A stretch of DNA of 37,899 bases from Clostridia bacterium. GTDB lineage: Bacteria > Bacillota > Clostridia > TANB77 > CAG-508. Below the pieces are notes generated by a model, which saw only the letters and a program-made list of their open reading frames with translations, was not told where the DNA came from and searched no databases. The stretch lies in contig JAFUWA010000058.1 of NCBI GenBank assembly GCA_017477355.1, positions 1-37,899 on the forward strand, written 5' to 3'. A program made the translations under genes and the position numbers. Positions 17,801 through 28,330 of the stretch are shown in pieces. How positions within the stretch are numbered: position 1 is the first letter of the stretch; each line of letters begins with the position of its first letter.

Positions 17801-19847
17801 ATGAAATTAGAAAAGAAAAATTTAAGTTTAAAAGAGGGCGTTCAAAAAGAATGGGTAATAACAAATGGTATGGGTGCTTTTTGTAGTAGCTCTGTTATCG
17901 GAGCAAATACAAGAAGATACCATGGCTTATTAGTTGCACCTCTTTTGCCACCTGCAAAAAGATATTTGTTAATTTCTAAATTAGATGAAACTTTAAAAGT
18001 AGGAAATGACTTTTATAACTTATTCACCAATATTTGTGAGAATTATGTTTCAGACGGATTCAAATATTTAAAAAGTTTTGAAAAAGAATATATTCCTGAA
18101 TTCACTTATCAAATTGGTAAAATTGAGATTATCAAAAAAATTGCAATGATATATGGAAGAAATATAGTTTGTGTTACTTATGAAATTAACAATTTACAAG
18201 AAGATGCCTGTCTTGTATTAACTCCAGTAATTACATTTAGAGATTTTCATGGATTAAATACAAATCATCAATATGCACTAAATCAGAAAGTTAACCAAGG
18301 CAAAGTACGTGTTGAAGTAGATGGAAATGCAGATACTCCAATTTATATGTATATTGCAAATAGCGAATATATTGAACATTTTAATGATACATTTAAAAAT
18401 ATTTATTATTTAAAAGAAGATGAAAGAGGATTTTATCCAGAAGAAGATTTATCTGTTCCAGGAAGATTCGAAGTAAATTTAAAAGCAGGAGAGACAAATC
18501 GCCTAACGTTTGTGGCTTCTTTGGAAGAGAATATTGAAGAAATAGATGGATTTCAAGTAGAGGAAAACGAAATAAAGAGACTACAAGAAATCGTAGATGG
18601 CGCTAATCTTGGGGTAACTTCTAAAAAAGAAAACAAAAAATATGAAGAATTTAATGAGTTTATGAAGCAATTAATAATTGCGACAGATAATTTTGTGATT
18701 TATAGACCAACATTTAGATTATATTCGCTTTTGGCTGGAATTCCCTGGTTTTTAGATTGGGGAAGAGATTCCATGATTGCCTATGAGGGAATGTTTTTAG
18801 TGACAAAAAGATTTTATTTAGCAAAAGATATTTTGATGACTTTTACAAGAGATATTAAGTTCGGGCTAGTTCCAAATGGATATTCGGGATTTGATAATCG
18901 TCCTTTATATAATAGTGTAGATGCGTCATTATTATTGTTTGAACAAGTAAATAAATTTTTGAGATATACAGATGACTATGATTTTATAGAGCAAAACATT
19001 TATGAAAAGTTAAAATCAATTATTGTCAATTACAAAAAAGGTATCAATATTGATGACAATAATATTTATGTAGATAGTGATTTGTTAGTGGTATCACGGA
19101 ACACCAAACACGCAAAATACTTGGATGGACGTGAAAATTGGAAATTTTGCAGTAACTCCTAGAAATGGAAAAGTAGTAGAGATAAATGCACTTTGGTATA
19201 ATGCTTTAAAAACATTGGAGCACTTAGCAAAGAAATTTGGGGATTCAGAGCTTGCAAAAGATTGTAAAAAACAAGCTGAATTACATAAAAAAGTGTTTAA
19301 TGAAAATTTCTACAATGAAAAGAAAAAATCTTTATTTGATGTCATTGGAGATGGAAAAGTAAGGCCAAATCAATTATTTGCATTTTCAACGACATATCCA
19401 GTTTGGGATTTTAAAAATGAAAATACACTAAAAATATTAGATACAATTGAAGATAAGCTTTTAACAAGATATGGATTAAGAACGCTTTCTAAATCAGAAA
19501 AAGAATATATTCCAGTTTATGAAGGAGATCCTTATAAGAGAGATATGAGTTATCATCAAGGAGTTCCTTGGCCATGGTTATTAGGCCTATATTTTGATGC
19601 GCTAAGAAATTTGATTGCGGAAACCAAAGATAAAAAAGTAAAGCAAAACTTGCAAGAAAAATACCAGAAGTTTGTGGAAACAACTTATAATACATTTAGA
19701 AAAGAAATAAAAGAGAAAGATTGCATAGGAAGTATTTCAGAACTTTATGATGCCAAAGTGCCATTTAAACCAGGAGGAGCTCCTGCTCAAGCATGGAGCG
19801 TTGCAGAAGTTTTACGTATTTCTTATGAATACAATAAATTTATATAG
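17801..19847 (+). CDS. Amylo-alpha-1,6-glucosidase (glycogen debranching), +1 recoded at CGG
   Basis: A GH133-type debranching enzyme that cleaves alpha-1,6 branches in glycogen. The N-terminal beta domain (about 1-250; WVITNGMGAFCSSSVIGANT, RRYHGLLVAP) is followed by the (alpha/alpha) catalytic domain with the signature PWFLDWGRDSMIAYEG (about 314-329) and, after the break, TWMDVKIGNFAVTPRNGKVV and INALWYNAL. An in-frame CGG at 19097-19099 disrupts frame zero; +1 GGA gives VVSGTPNTQNTWMDVKIG, which matches the family, and a 681-residue protein. GAGG precedes the ATG. The ATP-grasp gene follows 14 nt later. Confidence 0.92.
19097..19100 (+). other. +1 recoding site CGGA in the debranching-enzyme gene
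   Basis: A TCA codon precedes the CGG; frame zero runs about 20 wrong codons to a TAG while +1 restores SGTPNTQNTWMD. Confidence 0.85.
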
Positions 19848-19861
19848 CAGAGGAAAAATAT

Positions 19862-20773
19862 ATGCGTAAAGATTCCATTATCAAAAAAATATGTGAAGAC
19901 AAGGGCATTTCGATGAGAGATGCCTCTTTTGGATATATTACGGAACTTTCAAAAGATGGAAAAGTGCATCATATTGTTGGAGAATCATTAGAACTAAATT
20001 CTGCCTCATCTTATAAAATTGCTAGTGATAAATTTGCTTGTTTTAGTGTTTTAGTTCAAAATGAAGTTCCTAGTATTCAATATCATATGATTTTTAATCC
20101 TGAAACAAGAAGCGATTATGAAAACAATGATATGATAAAAGCAATGATTTTATTTGATCAATACGGCGGAAAAGTGATTTTAAAGGCAAATGATTCTTCC
20201 GAAGGAAAAGATGTTTTCTGTATTACTAGTAAAGAAGAGTTGAAGAAGAAGATTATTGAAGAATTTGCCAATCATAAAGATTCTGTTAGTATTTGTCCAT
20301 TTTATGAAATTGGATATGAATATAGAGCAATTTATTTGGATGGCCAAATTATTTTTTGCTATAAGAAAGAAAAACCTTATGTAGTGGGAAATGGACAAAA
20401 GAATCTTCAAGAGTTGATGGAAGATGCTAGAATAGAAAATACTTATGACGATTTAGATTTAACGTATATTCCTAAATTGAATGAAAAAGTGGAAGTTTCT
20501 TGGAAACATAATTTATGCTTAGGTGGTGTTCCTAATTTAGAGATTGATGATGAAACAAGAAAAGCAGTATCTGATATTGCAAAAAGAGCGGGAGATGCAA
20601 TTGGAATTAAATTTGCAAGTGTAGATATTGCTGAGACAAAAGAAAAAGAATTGTTAGTAATGGAAATTAATTCCAATGTTTGCATGAAAAAATTTGCAAC
20701 AAACGTTTCAAATGGATTACAAATAGAATACGAAATCTTTTCAAATGCGATAGATAAAATGTTTGAGGCCTAA
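19862..20773 (+). CDS. ATP-grasp ligase, RimK/glutathione-synthetase-like
   Basis: The 303-residue protein has the features of an ATP-grasp amide ligase: a lid/P-loop-like KVILKANDSSEGKDVF segment (about 101-116), an ICPFYEIGYEYRAIYLDGQI strand block (about 142-161) and the metal-binding end LLVMEINSNVCMKKF (about 264-278). These enzymes join a carboxylate to an amine through an acyl phosphate. Substrate cannot be read from the sequence; cyanophycin synthetase-like and RimK-like relatives are the closest in feel. It lies 14 nt after the debranching enzyme gene, probably in one operon. No CGG codon. Confidence 0.8.
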   Translation: MRKDSIIKKICEDKGISMRDASFGYITELSKDGKVHHIVGESLELNSASSYKIASDKFACFSVLVQNEVPSIQYHMIFNPETRSDYENNDMIKAMILFDQYGGKVILKANDSSEGKDVFCITSKEELKKKIIEEFANHKDSVSICPFYEIGYEYRAIYLDGQIIFCYKKEKPYVVGNGQKNLQELMEDARIENTYDDLDLTYIPKLNEKVEVSWKHNLCLGGVPNLEIDDETRKAVSDIAKRAGDAIGIKFASVDIAETKEKELLVMEINSNVCMKKFATNVSNGLQIEYEIFSNAIDKMFEA

Positions 20774-20778
20774 AAACC

Positions 20779-20807
20779 TTGACATTTTTTTTTATTATAT
20801 ATATACT
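20779..20807 (+). promoter_or_regulatory. Promoter of the GH73-dockerin gene
   Basis: TTGACA (20779-20784, consensus) and TATACT (20802-20807), 17-nt spacer. Confidence 0.7.
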
Positions 20808-20842
20808 TTAAATGATAAAAGACAGTACTTAGGAGGATTTTA

Positions 20843-22319
20843 ATGAACAAAAGAATAAAGAAAATATTTTTGGGATTTATAATTTTATATGTGTTCTTTA
20901 TTTTATGTTCTTCAAAGGCTTTTGCTAGAACAATAGATACAAATATTGACGGAATTGATGACAATTTGTATCCACGGAATTAAAGCACAAATTAAAGCTT
21001 TGCAAGCAAATCATCCAACTTGGACTTTTAAAGTAGAATATACGGATTTGACATGGGAAGAAGTCATTAATGGAGAACATCAAGGACATAGTGCATCAGT
21101 TGCTCCAACTAATTTAGTTCAAGCAGGATCAAGTAGTTATAGTGGCCTTTGGATTTGTGAAATTTGCGGAAAACAAAAATATGATAGTGGAAGTTGGTAC
21201 TGTGCGTCAAAAGAAGCAATAGAATATATGATGGATCCTAGAAATTCTTTGAATGATACAGATTTATTCCAATTTATGCAATTATCTGGATTTGAAGATT
21301 TTAATAATGATAATGTTAGAAATACTCTAAGAAGTATGGCTGCTAATTATTCAGTAATAGATGGAGAATGTATTGAAGCTGTTATTCAAGCAGCAAATAC
21401 ATATCATGTAGATCCATATTATATTATGGCTAAGATTTTAGAAGAACAGTCTGCTACATCACCTTTGTATACTGGTAGCGGTATTACTGATTCTAAGGGA
21501 AATGTTCTATATGCTGGGTATTATAATTTGTTCAATATCGGTGCAACTGCAACAACAGGAAAAAGTTATGACGTTATATTAAATGGCTTAGCTTATGCAG
21601 CTTCTCAAAATTGGAATTCAAAAACAACTTCTATTTTAGGTGGAGTATCTGTGATAGCTTCAGGATATATTTCTAAAGATCAGGATACTTTATATTATCA
21701 AAAATTTGATGTTGTCGGAGATAGTAGTAAATATGAACATCAATATCAACAAAATATATTAGGTGCTCAAACAGCTGGAACTTTATTAAGAAAACTATAT
21801 AAAAAATTTGATAGTAATTTAGGTGGAAATTATAGTTTTATTATTCCATTATATAAAAATATGCCAGTAGCAGCTTGCCCTAGACCTGCTACGAACCAAG
21901 AACATACACAAAGTTCTGGAATAAAAATGGGAGATGTTAATCAAGATGGACAGGTGAATGTTATTGATATTGTAATGTTGATTAATTATCTAAATGGAAA
22001 TGCAGAATTAGATAGCAATGGAATAGCTGCTGCAAAAGTTTGCGGAAATTCTAGTATTACGGTTGTTGATGTCGTATTATTAATTAATTATTTAAATGGT
22101 GATGCGGTATTACAAAATAGTGGTGTTATTTCTGCTACAGTAATAAATTCATGTAAAGTAAGATTAATTCCAAATGGAGTGGAATTTAAAAGTTTATCAG
22201 AAGGAGCTTCTATTAAAGTTTTAAGACAATCTGTAAGTTTAGTTAATAATGTTTATTGGGATTTAGTAGTAAGTTCTGGAGGAGTATACGGATACATTCC
22301 TAGAAATAATTATCAATAA
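20843..22319 (+). CDS. Secreted GH73-type glucosaminidase with dockerin, +1 recoded at CGG
   Basis: The 491-residue product after recoding has a signal peptide (about 1-28, ending SKAFA), a domain resembling endo-beta-N-acetylglucosaminidases (YHVDPYYIMAKILEEQS about 159-175, with a candidate catalytic Glu; YNLFNIGA; LAYAASQNWNSKTTSILGG), a dockerin-like pair (DVNQDGQVNVIDIVMLINYL about 364-383, then a second repeat lacking its calcium aspartates) and an SH3-like end. Frame zero meets CGG at 20975-20977 and stops two codons later; +1 GGA gives NLYPGIKAQIKAL. The ATG at 20843 follows AGGAGG. It is likely a cell-wall hydrolase. Confidence 0.88.
20975..20978 (+). other. +1 recoding site CGGA in the GH73 gene
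   Basis: A CCA codon precedes the CGG, 45 codons in. Without the shift the signal peptide is separated from the enzyme. Confidence 0.82.
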
Positions 22320-22336
22320 GATTTAGGAGCAAAATT

Positions 22337-23560
22337 ATGGGAGAGAAGAAAACACAAAAAAGTAAGTGGAACATTGTTTTAATTGTTGGAATTGTTATTT
22401 TGGCAATTGCAATTTTACTAATTTGTTCTGGTAGCCTTAGACATGCAATTCTTAGATTGTTTGGAATTGAAGCTAAAGATGGAAACACGGCAGGAAATAT
22501 TAATAATTTGGGATATGCTGCTGAAGATGGAAAATATTTGTATTATATGGCTCCAAATAGTAATGGGCAATATATAGGAATTAATAAGGTAAAGAAAAGT
22601 GACTTAACAGGAGAGCAGATAAGGTTAGTAGAGGGTACTTGGGAAATTGCTAGTATAAACTCATACGGAGATTATATCTATTTTGTTACTCTAAGTCAGA
22701 ATCAAGTAGATGAAAATGATACGACTGCTGATGAAGTAGATAACAAAATTCATAGAGTTAAGAAAAACGGTGATCAAAAAGATGAAGTCTTAAATGATAA
22801 CGAATTTAATAATTATGCTTATAAAATAGCTGTTACTGGTGGAAAGATTTATTATATCGGGGAAGATGAATGCATTTGGTATATGGATTTAGATGGAAAA
22901 AACAAAACGAAAATGAACGAAAATGCAACTGGTTTTGAATTAGTAACAAACAAGTATATTATCTATAATATGCCTAAGGTTGAGAATGGGAAAGAAACAT
23001 CTGTAACTTATATTATGGATAGAAGTGGAAAAAATGCTAGAGAAGTTAATGGTGAAAGATTATTTACGCCAATTATTTATAAAGATTACATTTATTATTT
23101 AACAGAAGATAGATATCTTCATAGAATAGGGCTTGACGGAAAAAATGATGAAATGTTATCAGATGCTAAAATTTACAATTTAAATGTTTCAGACAATGGG
23201 GTTTATTACTTTAATGAGATAAAATCACAAACAACTGGAGCAACACAAGCATTAGCTCTTTATAGAATGGATTTAGATGGAAAAAATAATAAAAAGATTT
23301 ATACTTTAGAAGAAAGTTCTAATTCATTGTGTTTATTAGAGGATTGGGTATTCTTCTTAGATAGCAATGATGAAGAAGGGAGAATGGAAATTGTTTCTCC
23401 TGATGGAAAGCAAAAAATTGATTTATTTGCGCTTTATTATGCAGATTATTATTATTTAGATGAACTAATTGAAGAAAGAAAAAATGAATTAGAAGAAGCA
23501 GAAGAAACTGTAACAGAAGAGGGGGCAAGCGAAGAAACTACAGAAAATGTCGCAGAATAA
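22337..23560 (+). CDS. DUF5050-like beta-propeller protein, membrane-anchored
   Basis: The 407-residue protein has one N-terminal transmembrane helix (about 13-33) and then repeated 40-50-residue units of the form 'iYY....iyRmdlDGKnk.kl', for example WYMDLDGKNKTKM, LHRIGLDGKNDEM and LYRMDLDGKNNKK. This is the pattern of DUF5050/LRP1-like propeller proteins found outside the cell in Firmicutes. The C-terminus is Glu/Thr-rich. It starts 17 nt after the GH73 gene and so probably shares its transcript. Function is unknown; a ligand-binding propeller at the surface is likely. Confidence 0.83.
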   Translation: MGEKKTQKSKWNIVLIVGIVILAIAILLICSGSLRHAILRLFGIEAKDGNTAGNINNLGYAAEDGKYLYYMAPNSNGQYIGINKVKKSDLTGEQIRLVEGTWEIASINSYGDYIYFVTLSQNQVDENDTTADEVDNKIHRVKKNGDQKDEVLNDNEFNNYAYKIAVTGGKIYYIGEDECIWYMDLDGKNKTKMNENATGFELVTNKYIIYNMPKVENGKETSVTYIMDRSGKNAREVNGERLFTPIIYKDYIYYLTEDRYLHRIGLDGKNDEMLSDAKIYNLNVSDNGVYYFNEIKSQTTGATQALALYRMDLDGKNNKKIYTLEESSNSLCLLEDWVFFLDSNDEEGRMEIVSPDGKQKIDLFALYYADYYYLDELIEERKNELEEAEETVTEEGASEETTENVAE

Positions 23561-23581
23561 AAATTAATATGAATATATTAT

Positions 23582-23701
23582 AAAAATCACATACATACAA
23601 ATATGAAAAAACTTAAAAAATGGAGACTTAAAGTAAACTTAAACTCTAGAGGATGTCGACTGAAGCAAAGTTTCAGAATATTTAGTATGTATGTGATTTT
23701 T
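23582..23701 (+). ncRNA. Candidate structured RNA/DNA element, copy 2
   Basis: A perfect 17-bp inverted repeat (23582-23598 with 23685-23701) extends inward through AAATAT/ATATTT and GAA..ACTT/AAGTTTC pairings. The core holds AATGGAGACTT (23619-23629) and AGAGGATGTCGAC (23648-23660), exactly 18 nt apart, identical to the element at 7882-7990, which lies in the opposite orientation. The arms of the two copies differ in sequence but not in pairing. It lies between the DUF5050-like gene and the guaB promoter. Confidence 0.5.
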
Positions 23702-23714
23702 TGAGTATTACGTC

Positions 23715-23743
23715 TTGATTTCTTTGAGTTTTTTTAGTATAAT
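23715..23743 (+). promoter_or_regulatory. Promoter of guaB
   Basis: TTGATT (23715-23720) and TATAAT (23738-23743), 17-nt spacer. A 69-nt leader follows; I see no purine riboswitch core in it. Confidence 0.65.
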
Positions 23744-23812
23744 TATATTTAATTTAATCGTGTTGGAGCCCGGTAGGTTCCATAAGAAAAAAGAAAGAGA
23801 GGAACTAAAATA

Positions 23813-25321
23813 ATGGCAAAAATTCTAGAAGATATTTCAAGAACATTTAATGAATTTTTACTTTTACCAAATTTAACAGATGAAAGATGTATTCCAAACA
23901 ATGTAAGTTTGAGAACACCACTTGTAAAATTTAAGAAAGGTGAAGAACCTAAACTTTCTGCGAACATCCCTATGGTGTCTGCAATTATGCAATCTGTTTC
24001 TGGAGAAAAGATGGCAATTGCTTTGGCGCGTGAAGGTGGATGTTCTTTTATTTATGGTGCACAAACGATTGAAGCACAAGCTGAAATGGTAAGAAATGTT
24101 AAAAAGTATAAAGCTGGATTTATTACAAGCGATTCAAATGTTAAGAAAGATGCAACGCTTCGAGAAGTTTTAGCTTTAATTGATAGAACAGGTCATTCAA
24201 CGGTTATGATAACAGAAGATGGAGAACCAAATGGAAAATTTTTAGGATTAGTAACAGATAAAGATTATAGAGTTTCTAGAGCAAATCTTGAAGAACCAAT
24301 TGAAAATTATATGGTTCCAGTAGAAAAATTGGTTTATGCGAAAAAGGGAATTACACTTCATGAAGCAAATGATATTATTTGGGATAATAAAATAAGTTGT
24401 TTGCCAGTTTTAGATGACAATGGAAATTTAGATAGCTTAGTATTTAGAAAAGATTATGAATCAGATAAAGATAATCCGTATTCTTTATTAGATGATAATA
24501 AGAGCTTTGTTGTTGGAGCCGGAATTAATACAAGAGATTATGCGCAAAGAGTTCCAGCTTTAGTAGAAGCAGGAGTTGATATCATTTGTATGGACTCATC
24601 AGATGGATATTCTGTATGGCAAAAAAATACAATTGATTGGGTAAGAGAACATTATGGAGATAGTGTTAAGATTGGCGCTGGAAACGTAGTAGACAAAGAA
24701 GGATTTTATTATCTAGCAGACGCTGGAGCTGACTTTGTTAAAGTTGGTGTTGACGGTGGATCTATTTGTATTACTCGTGAAACAAAAGGAATTGGCCGTG
24801 GACAAGCAAGCGCTTTGTTAGATGTTATAGAAGCTAGAAATGAATATTATGAAAGAACAGGAATTTATATTCCAGTATGCTCAGATGGTGGAATTGTTCA
24901 TGATTATCATATTATGCTTGCTTTAGCAATGGGAGCCGATTTCGTTATGATGGGGAGATATTTTGCTCGTTTTGACGAAAGCCCTACAAGAAAAATTAAA
25001 ATTAATGGACAATTTGTGAAAGAATACTGGGGCGAAGGTTCTAATAGAGCTAGGAACTGGCAAAGATATGATATGGGAGGAGAAGCAAAAAATAAACTAA
25101 GTTTTGAAGAAGGAGTTGATTCTTATATCCCATATGCTGGTCCATTAAAAGATAACGTAGAGTTAACAATTAGCAAGATTAAATCTACAATGTGCAATTG
25201 TGGAAGTATTACTTTAAAAGAATTACATGAAAAAGCTAGATTTACTTTAGTTTCAAATGTAAGTATTAAAGAAGGCGGAGCACATGATGTAATTCTAAAA
25301 GATATTCAACTAGACAGATAA
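23813..25321 (+). CDS. guaB: IMP dehydrogenase
   Basis: It oxidises IMP to XMP with NAD+, the committed step to GMP. The 502-residue product has a (beta/alpha)8 barrel split by two CBS domains (about 95-220), the catalytic cysteine loop [12 protein letters not shown] (about 321-332), substrate-binding [11 protein letters not shown] and the flap region [15 protein letters not shown]. It is slightly longer than many bacterial forms. GAGAGG precedes the ATG. No in-frame CGG. guaA follows after a large inverted repeat, placing the two GMP-synthesis steps together. Confidence 0.95.
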   Translation: MAKILEDISRTFNEFLLLPNLTDERCIPNNVSLRTPLVKFKKGEEPKLSANIPMVSAIMQSVSGEKMAIALAREGGCSFIYGAQTIEAQAEMVRNVKKYKAGFITSDSNVKKDATLREVLALIDRTGHSTVMITEDGEPNGKFLGLVTDKDYRVSRANLEEPIENYMVPVEKLVYAKKGITLHEANDIIWDNKISCLPVLDDNGNLDSLVFRKDYESDKDNPYSLLDDNKSFVVGAGINTRDYAQRVPALVEAGVDIICMDSSDGYSVWQKNTIDWVREHYGDSVKIGAGNVVDKEGFYYLADAGADFVKVGVDGGSICITRETKGIGRGQASALLDVIEARNEYYERTGIYIPVCSDGGIVHDYHIMLALAMGADFVMMGRYFARFDESPTRKIKINGQFVKEYWGEGSNRARNWQRYDMGGEAKNKLSFEEGVDSYIPYAGPLKDNVELTISKIKSTMCNCGSITLKELHEKARFTLVSNVSIKEGGAHDVILKDIQLDR

Positions 25322-25326
25322 TAAAA

Positions 25327-25397
25327 GAGGGAAAATGGGACGTACCACTTTTCCCTCAAAAAAATATAGGGAAAAGTGGTACGTCCCATTTTCCCTC
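25327..25397. repeat. 30-bp perfect inverted repeat between guaB and guaA
   Basis: Positions 25327-25356 are exactly complementary to 25368-25397 with an 11-nt A-rich loop. The arms contain GGGAAAATGGGACGTACC. It lies 6 nt after the guaB stop and just before the guaA ribosome-binding site. It shares the GGGACGT motif with repeats at 2579 and 11874. It could be a REP-like mobile palindrome or an RNA hairpin dampening guaA expression; there is no T-run after it. Confidence 0.75.
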
Positions 25398-25412
25398 GAA
25401 AGGAATGAAAAA

Positions 25413-26946
25413 GTGGAAGAAGAGAAAATTTTAATTATTGATTTTTATGGGCAATATAATCAATTGATTGCAAGACGTGTAAGAGAATGTAATGTTTATT
25501 CTGAGATTGTTCCTTACACAACGCCAATTGAAAAGATAATCGAGAAAAATCCAAAGGGAATTATTTTTACAGGCGGACCTGCAAGTGTATATGCTGACCG
25601 GTGCTCCAACTGTAGATAAGAAAATATTTGAATTAGGAATTCCAGTATTAGGGATTTGTTATGGAATGCAATTAATGACAAATCTTTTAGGAGGAGTTGT
25701 TGAAAGAGCTGGAAAAAGAGAATATGGAACAACAAAAGTTTATATTGATAACAACTCTAAATTGTTTAAAGGATTTTTGGAAGAAAATGATTGCTTAATG
25801 AGTCATACAGACAAAGTAACAATTTTGCCACAAGATTTTAAAAACATTGGATATACAGACAATTGCCAAAATGCGGCAATGGAAAATGAAGCAAAGAAAT
25901 TGTATGGAATTCAATTCCACCCAGAAGTAAACCATACTTATCGTGGAACAGAAATTATTAGAAATTTTGTTTATCAAGTTTGTGGTTGTAAAGGTTCTTG
26001 GAAAATGAGTTCATTTGCAGAAAATACAATTAAAGAGTTAAAAGAAAAAATTGGTGATGGAAAAGCATTATGTGCTTTGTCTGGTGGAGTTGATTCATCA
26101 GTTGCTGCAACACTTTTAAGTAAAGCAATAGGTAAAAATTTAACTTGTATTTTTGTGGATCATGGATTACTTAGAAAAAATGAAGCTGATGAAGTAGAAG
26201 CAGTATTCAGTAATTCTGAAGTGAATTTCATTAGAGTGGATGCTAGACGTAGATTTTTAGATAAACTAGCAGGTGTTACAGAGCCAGAGCAAAAAAGAAA
26301 AATTATCGGAGAAGAGTTTATTAGAGTATTTGAAGAAGAAGCTAAAAAGATTGGTACAGTAGATTATTTGGTTCAAGGAACAATTTATCCAGATGTTATT
26401 GAAAGTGGAACTGGAATTGGAAATAAAATTAAATCACATCATAATGTTGGAGGACTTCCAGATTATGTTGATTTTAAGGAGATTGTAGAGCCTTTAAGAG
26501 ACTTGTTTAAAGATGAAGTAAGACAAGTAGGACTAGAGCTTGGACTTCCAGAATACTTAGTATTCCGCCAACCATTCCCAGGACCTGGCTTAGCAATTAG
26601 AATTATTGGAGATATTACAGAAGAAAAGATTACAATCTTGCAAGAAGCAGATTTTATTTGGAGAAGCGAAATTGCAAAAGCAGGATTAGATAGAAATATT
26701 AATCAATATTTTGCTGTATTAACAAATATGAGAAGTGTTGGTGTTATGGGAGATGAACGTACTTATGACTATTGTTTAGCACTTCGTGCAGTTGAGACGT
26801 CAGATTTTATGACGGCAAACTTTAGTAAAATTCCTTACGAAGTATTAGAAAAAGTTTCTAGTAAAATTGTCAATGAAGTAAAACATATTAATAGAGTAGT
26901 TTATGATATTACTTGTAAGCCACCAGCAACAATTGAGTGGGAATAG
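25413..26946 (+). CDS. guaA: GMP synthase (glutamine-hydrolysing), +1 recoded at CGG
   Basis: It converts XMP to GMP. It has a class I glutamine amidotransferase domain ([12 protein letters not shown]; nucleophile Cys in GICYGMQ; FHPEV) and an ATP-pyrophosphatase domain with [11 protein letters not shown], followed by the dimerisation domain ending TIEWE. A GTG at 25413 is the start because AAAGGA sits 8 nt before it and the conserved [15 protein letters not shown] follows. An in-frame CGG at 25599-25601 ends frame zero six codons later; +1 GGT gives [20 protein letters not shown], the expected sequence, and a 510-residue enzyme of normal length. Confidence 0.95.
25599..25602 (+). other. +1 recoding site CGGT in guaA
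   Basis: A GAC codon precedes the CGG; the glycine is read from GGT rather than GGA, giving ADGAP. Confidence 0.85.
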
Positions 26947-26968
26947 AAGATAGAGGTACAAAAGAAAC

Positions 26969-27499
26969 ATGGTTTATATTATGCAAATAATATCTTTAAT
27001 CGTAAATATATACATATCTTTTACTGAAAAGAAAAAAAGAATCTATATAGCAACATTTTTATTAAATTTTTCGCAATTACTAATGTATTATTTTAATAAA
27101 GATATAACAACTTCTTTCATTTATATAGTAATTACAATACGTTCTTTATTGTATATATACAAAGATAATTTCAAAACAAATCTTATTCCTTATACTGCTA
27201 TTGTGATTCAACTATTGATTGGATATTTTACAATAGAAAATACGTCTCAGATAATATCAATATTAATACCATGCTATTCATGTTGGTATTTATGGTTTTA
27301 TCAAGATACTCAGAAATTAAGAATAGGAAATATAATTGCTAATTTTGCATGGGGAATCTACAATATAATAGGAGGCTTATACATTATTCTAATTATGCGA
27401 TTGATAACCATTTTAAGTAATTTAATTGCATATACAAAAAGAAAAAGAGAACTCCTAAAAAAAATGGCAAAAGTTGGTAAATGGATGGAATGTAATTGA
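26969..27499 (+). CDS. YgjV-like inner membrane protein
   Basis: The 176-residue protein has about six hydrophobic segments, an ISLIVNIYISFTEKKKRIYI start and a WYLWFYQDTQKLRIGNIIAN stretch, resembling the YgjV family of small membrane proteins with unknown function. ATG at 26969, 22 nt after guaA, with GAGGT upstream at rather long spacing; a second in-frame ATG at 26981 (ATGCAAATA) is also possible. The C-terminus is basic. Family assignment is from overall appearance and is moderate. Confidence 0.65.
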   Translation: MVYIMQIISLIVNIYISFTEKKKRIYIATFLLNFSQLLMYYFNKDITTSFIYIVITIRSLLYIYKDNFKTNLIPYTAIVIQLLIGYFTIENTSQIISILIPCYSCWYLWFYQDTQKLRIGNIIANFAWGIYNIIGGLYIILIMRLITILSNLIAYTKRKRELLKKMAKVGKWMECN

Positions 27500-27524
27500 A
27501 ATTTTGCTTTATTTGTGGTAAACT
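27496..27524 (+). promoter_or_regulatory. Promoter of ymdB
   Basis: TTGAAA (27496-27501) and TAAACT (27519-27524), 17-nt spacer, overlapping the end of the preceding gene. Confidence 0.55.
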
Positions 27525-27556
27525 ATATAAATGTAAATAAGGAAGGGGGCTTATAA

Positions 27557-28328
27557 ATGAATATACTAGCAGTAGGCGATATCGTTGGAAAAAACCGGTG
27601 TAGACAAATTAAAACAAGAGCTACCAAATATTGTAAGAGAAAATAATATTGATTTTGTTATTGTAAACGGGGAAAATGCTGCAGATGGAATGGGACTAAC
27701 AGAAAAATTATATAGAGAAATTTTAAGCGCTGGAGCTAATATTGTTACAATGGGAAACCATACATGGGCTAAAAAAGATATTTTTGGTTTTATAGATGAT
27801 GAAAAGATTATTAGACCAGCCAATTATCCAGAAAATAATCCTGGACGTGGTTATCAAATTATGGATTGCAAAGAAAAGAAAATTGCAGTAATCAATTTGA
27901 TTGGAAGGGTAACAATGAATGTGCTCTCAGAAAATCCTTTTATGGTTGCAAAAAAAATTGTAGCAGAAATAAAGGAAAAAACAGATATGATTTTTGTTGA
28001 CTTTCATGGAGAGGCAACTGCTGAAAAAATTGCATTTGCTAACTACATGGACGGGGAGGTAACAGCTGTTTTTGGAACACATACACATGTTCAAACAGCT
28101 GATGAACAAATTCTTTCAAAAGGAACAGGATTTATTTGTGATATTGGAATGACAGGACCAATTCATTCTGTAATTGGAATGGAGATTGATGCTTCTGTAA
28201 AAAGATTTGAAACTTCCTTGCCAGAAAAATATAGAATTGCAGATGGTCAAGCAAAATTAAATTCAGTAATGTTCTGTGTTAATGATTATACTAATAAAGT
28301 AGAAAGAATTGTAAGAATTAATCGTTAA
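27557..28328 (+). CDS. ymdB: YmdB-family metallophosphoesterase, +1 recoded at CGG
   Basis: This is a calcineurin-like phosphodiesterase; the B. subtilis relative hydrolyses 2',3'-cAMP and affects sporulation and biofilm choice. Metal-site motifs are GDIVGK (8-13), NGENAADGMG, GNHTW, FHGEAT and GTHTHVQTAD. The true start at 27557 (AGGGGG site) is separated from the body by CGG at codon 14 (27596-27598); +1 GGT gives GDIVGKNGVDKLKQELP, in line with the family GDIVGKPG, and 256 residues in total. Without the shift the first metal-binding Asp would be lost, so an internal start is not an adequate alternative. Confidence 0.93.
27596..27599 (+). other. +1 recoding site CGGT in ymdB
   Basis: An AAC codon precedes the CGG; +1 GGT restores the glycine after GDIVGKN. 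Sequence upstream of the site carries a metal ligand, so it must be joined to the rest. Confidence 0.85.
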
Positions 28329-28330
28329 AA

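Noticed and set aside
23744..23812. Purine riboswitch in the guaB leader
   Set aside because: The leader is too short and lacks the conserved purine-aptamer loops.
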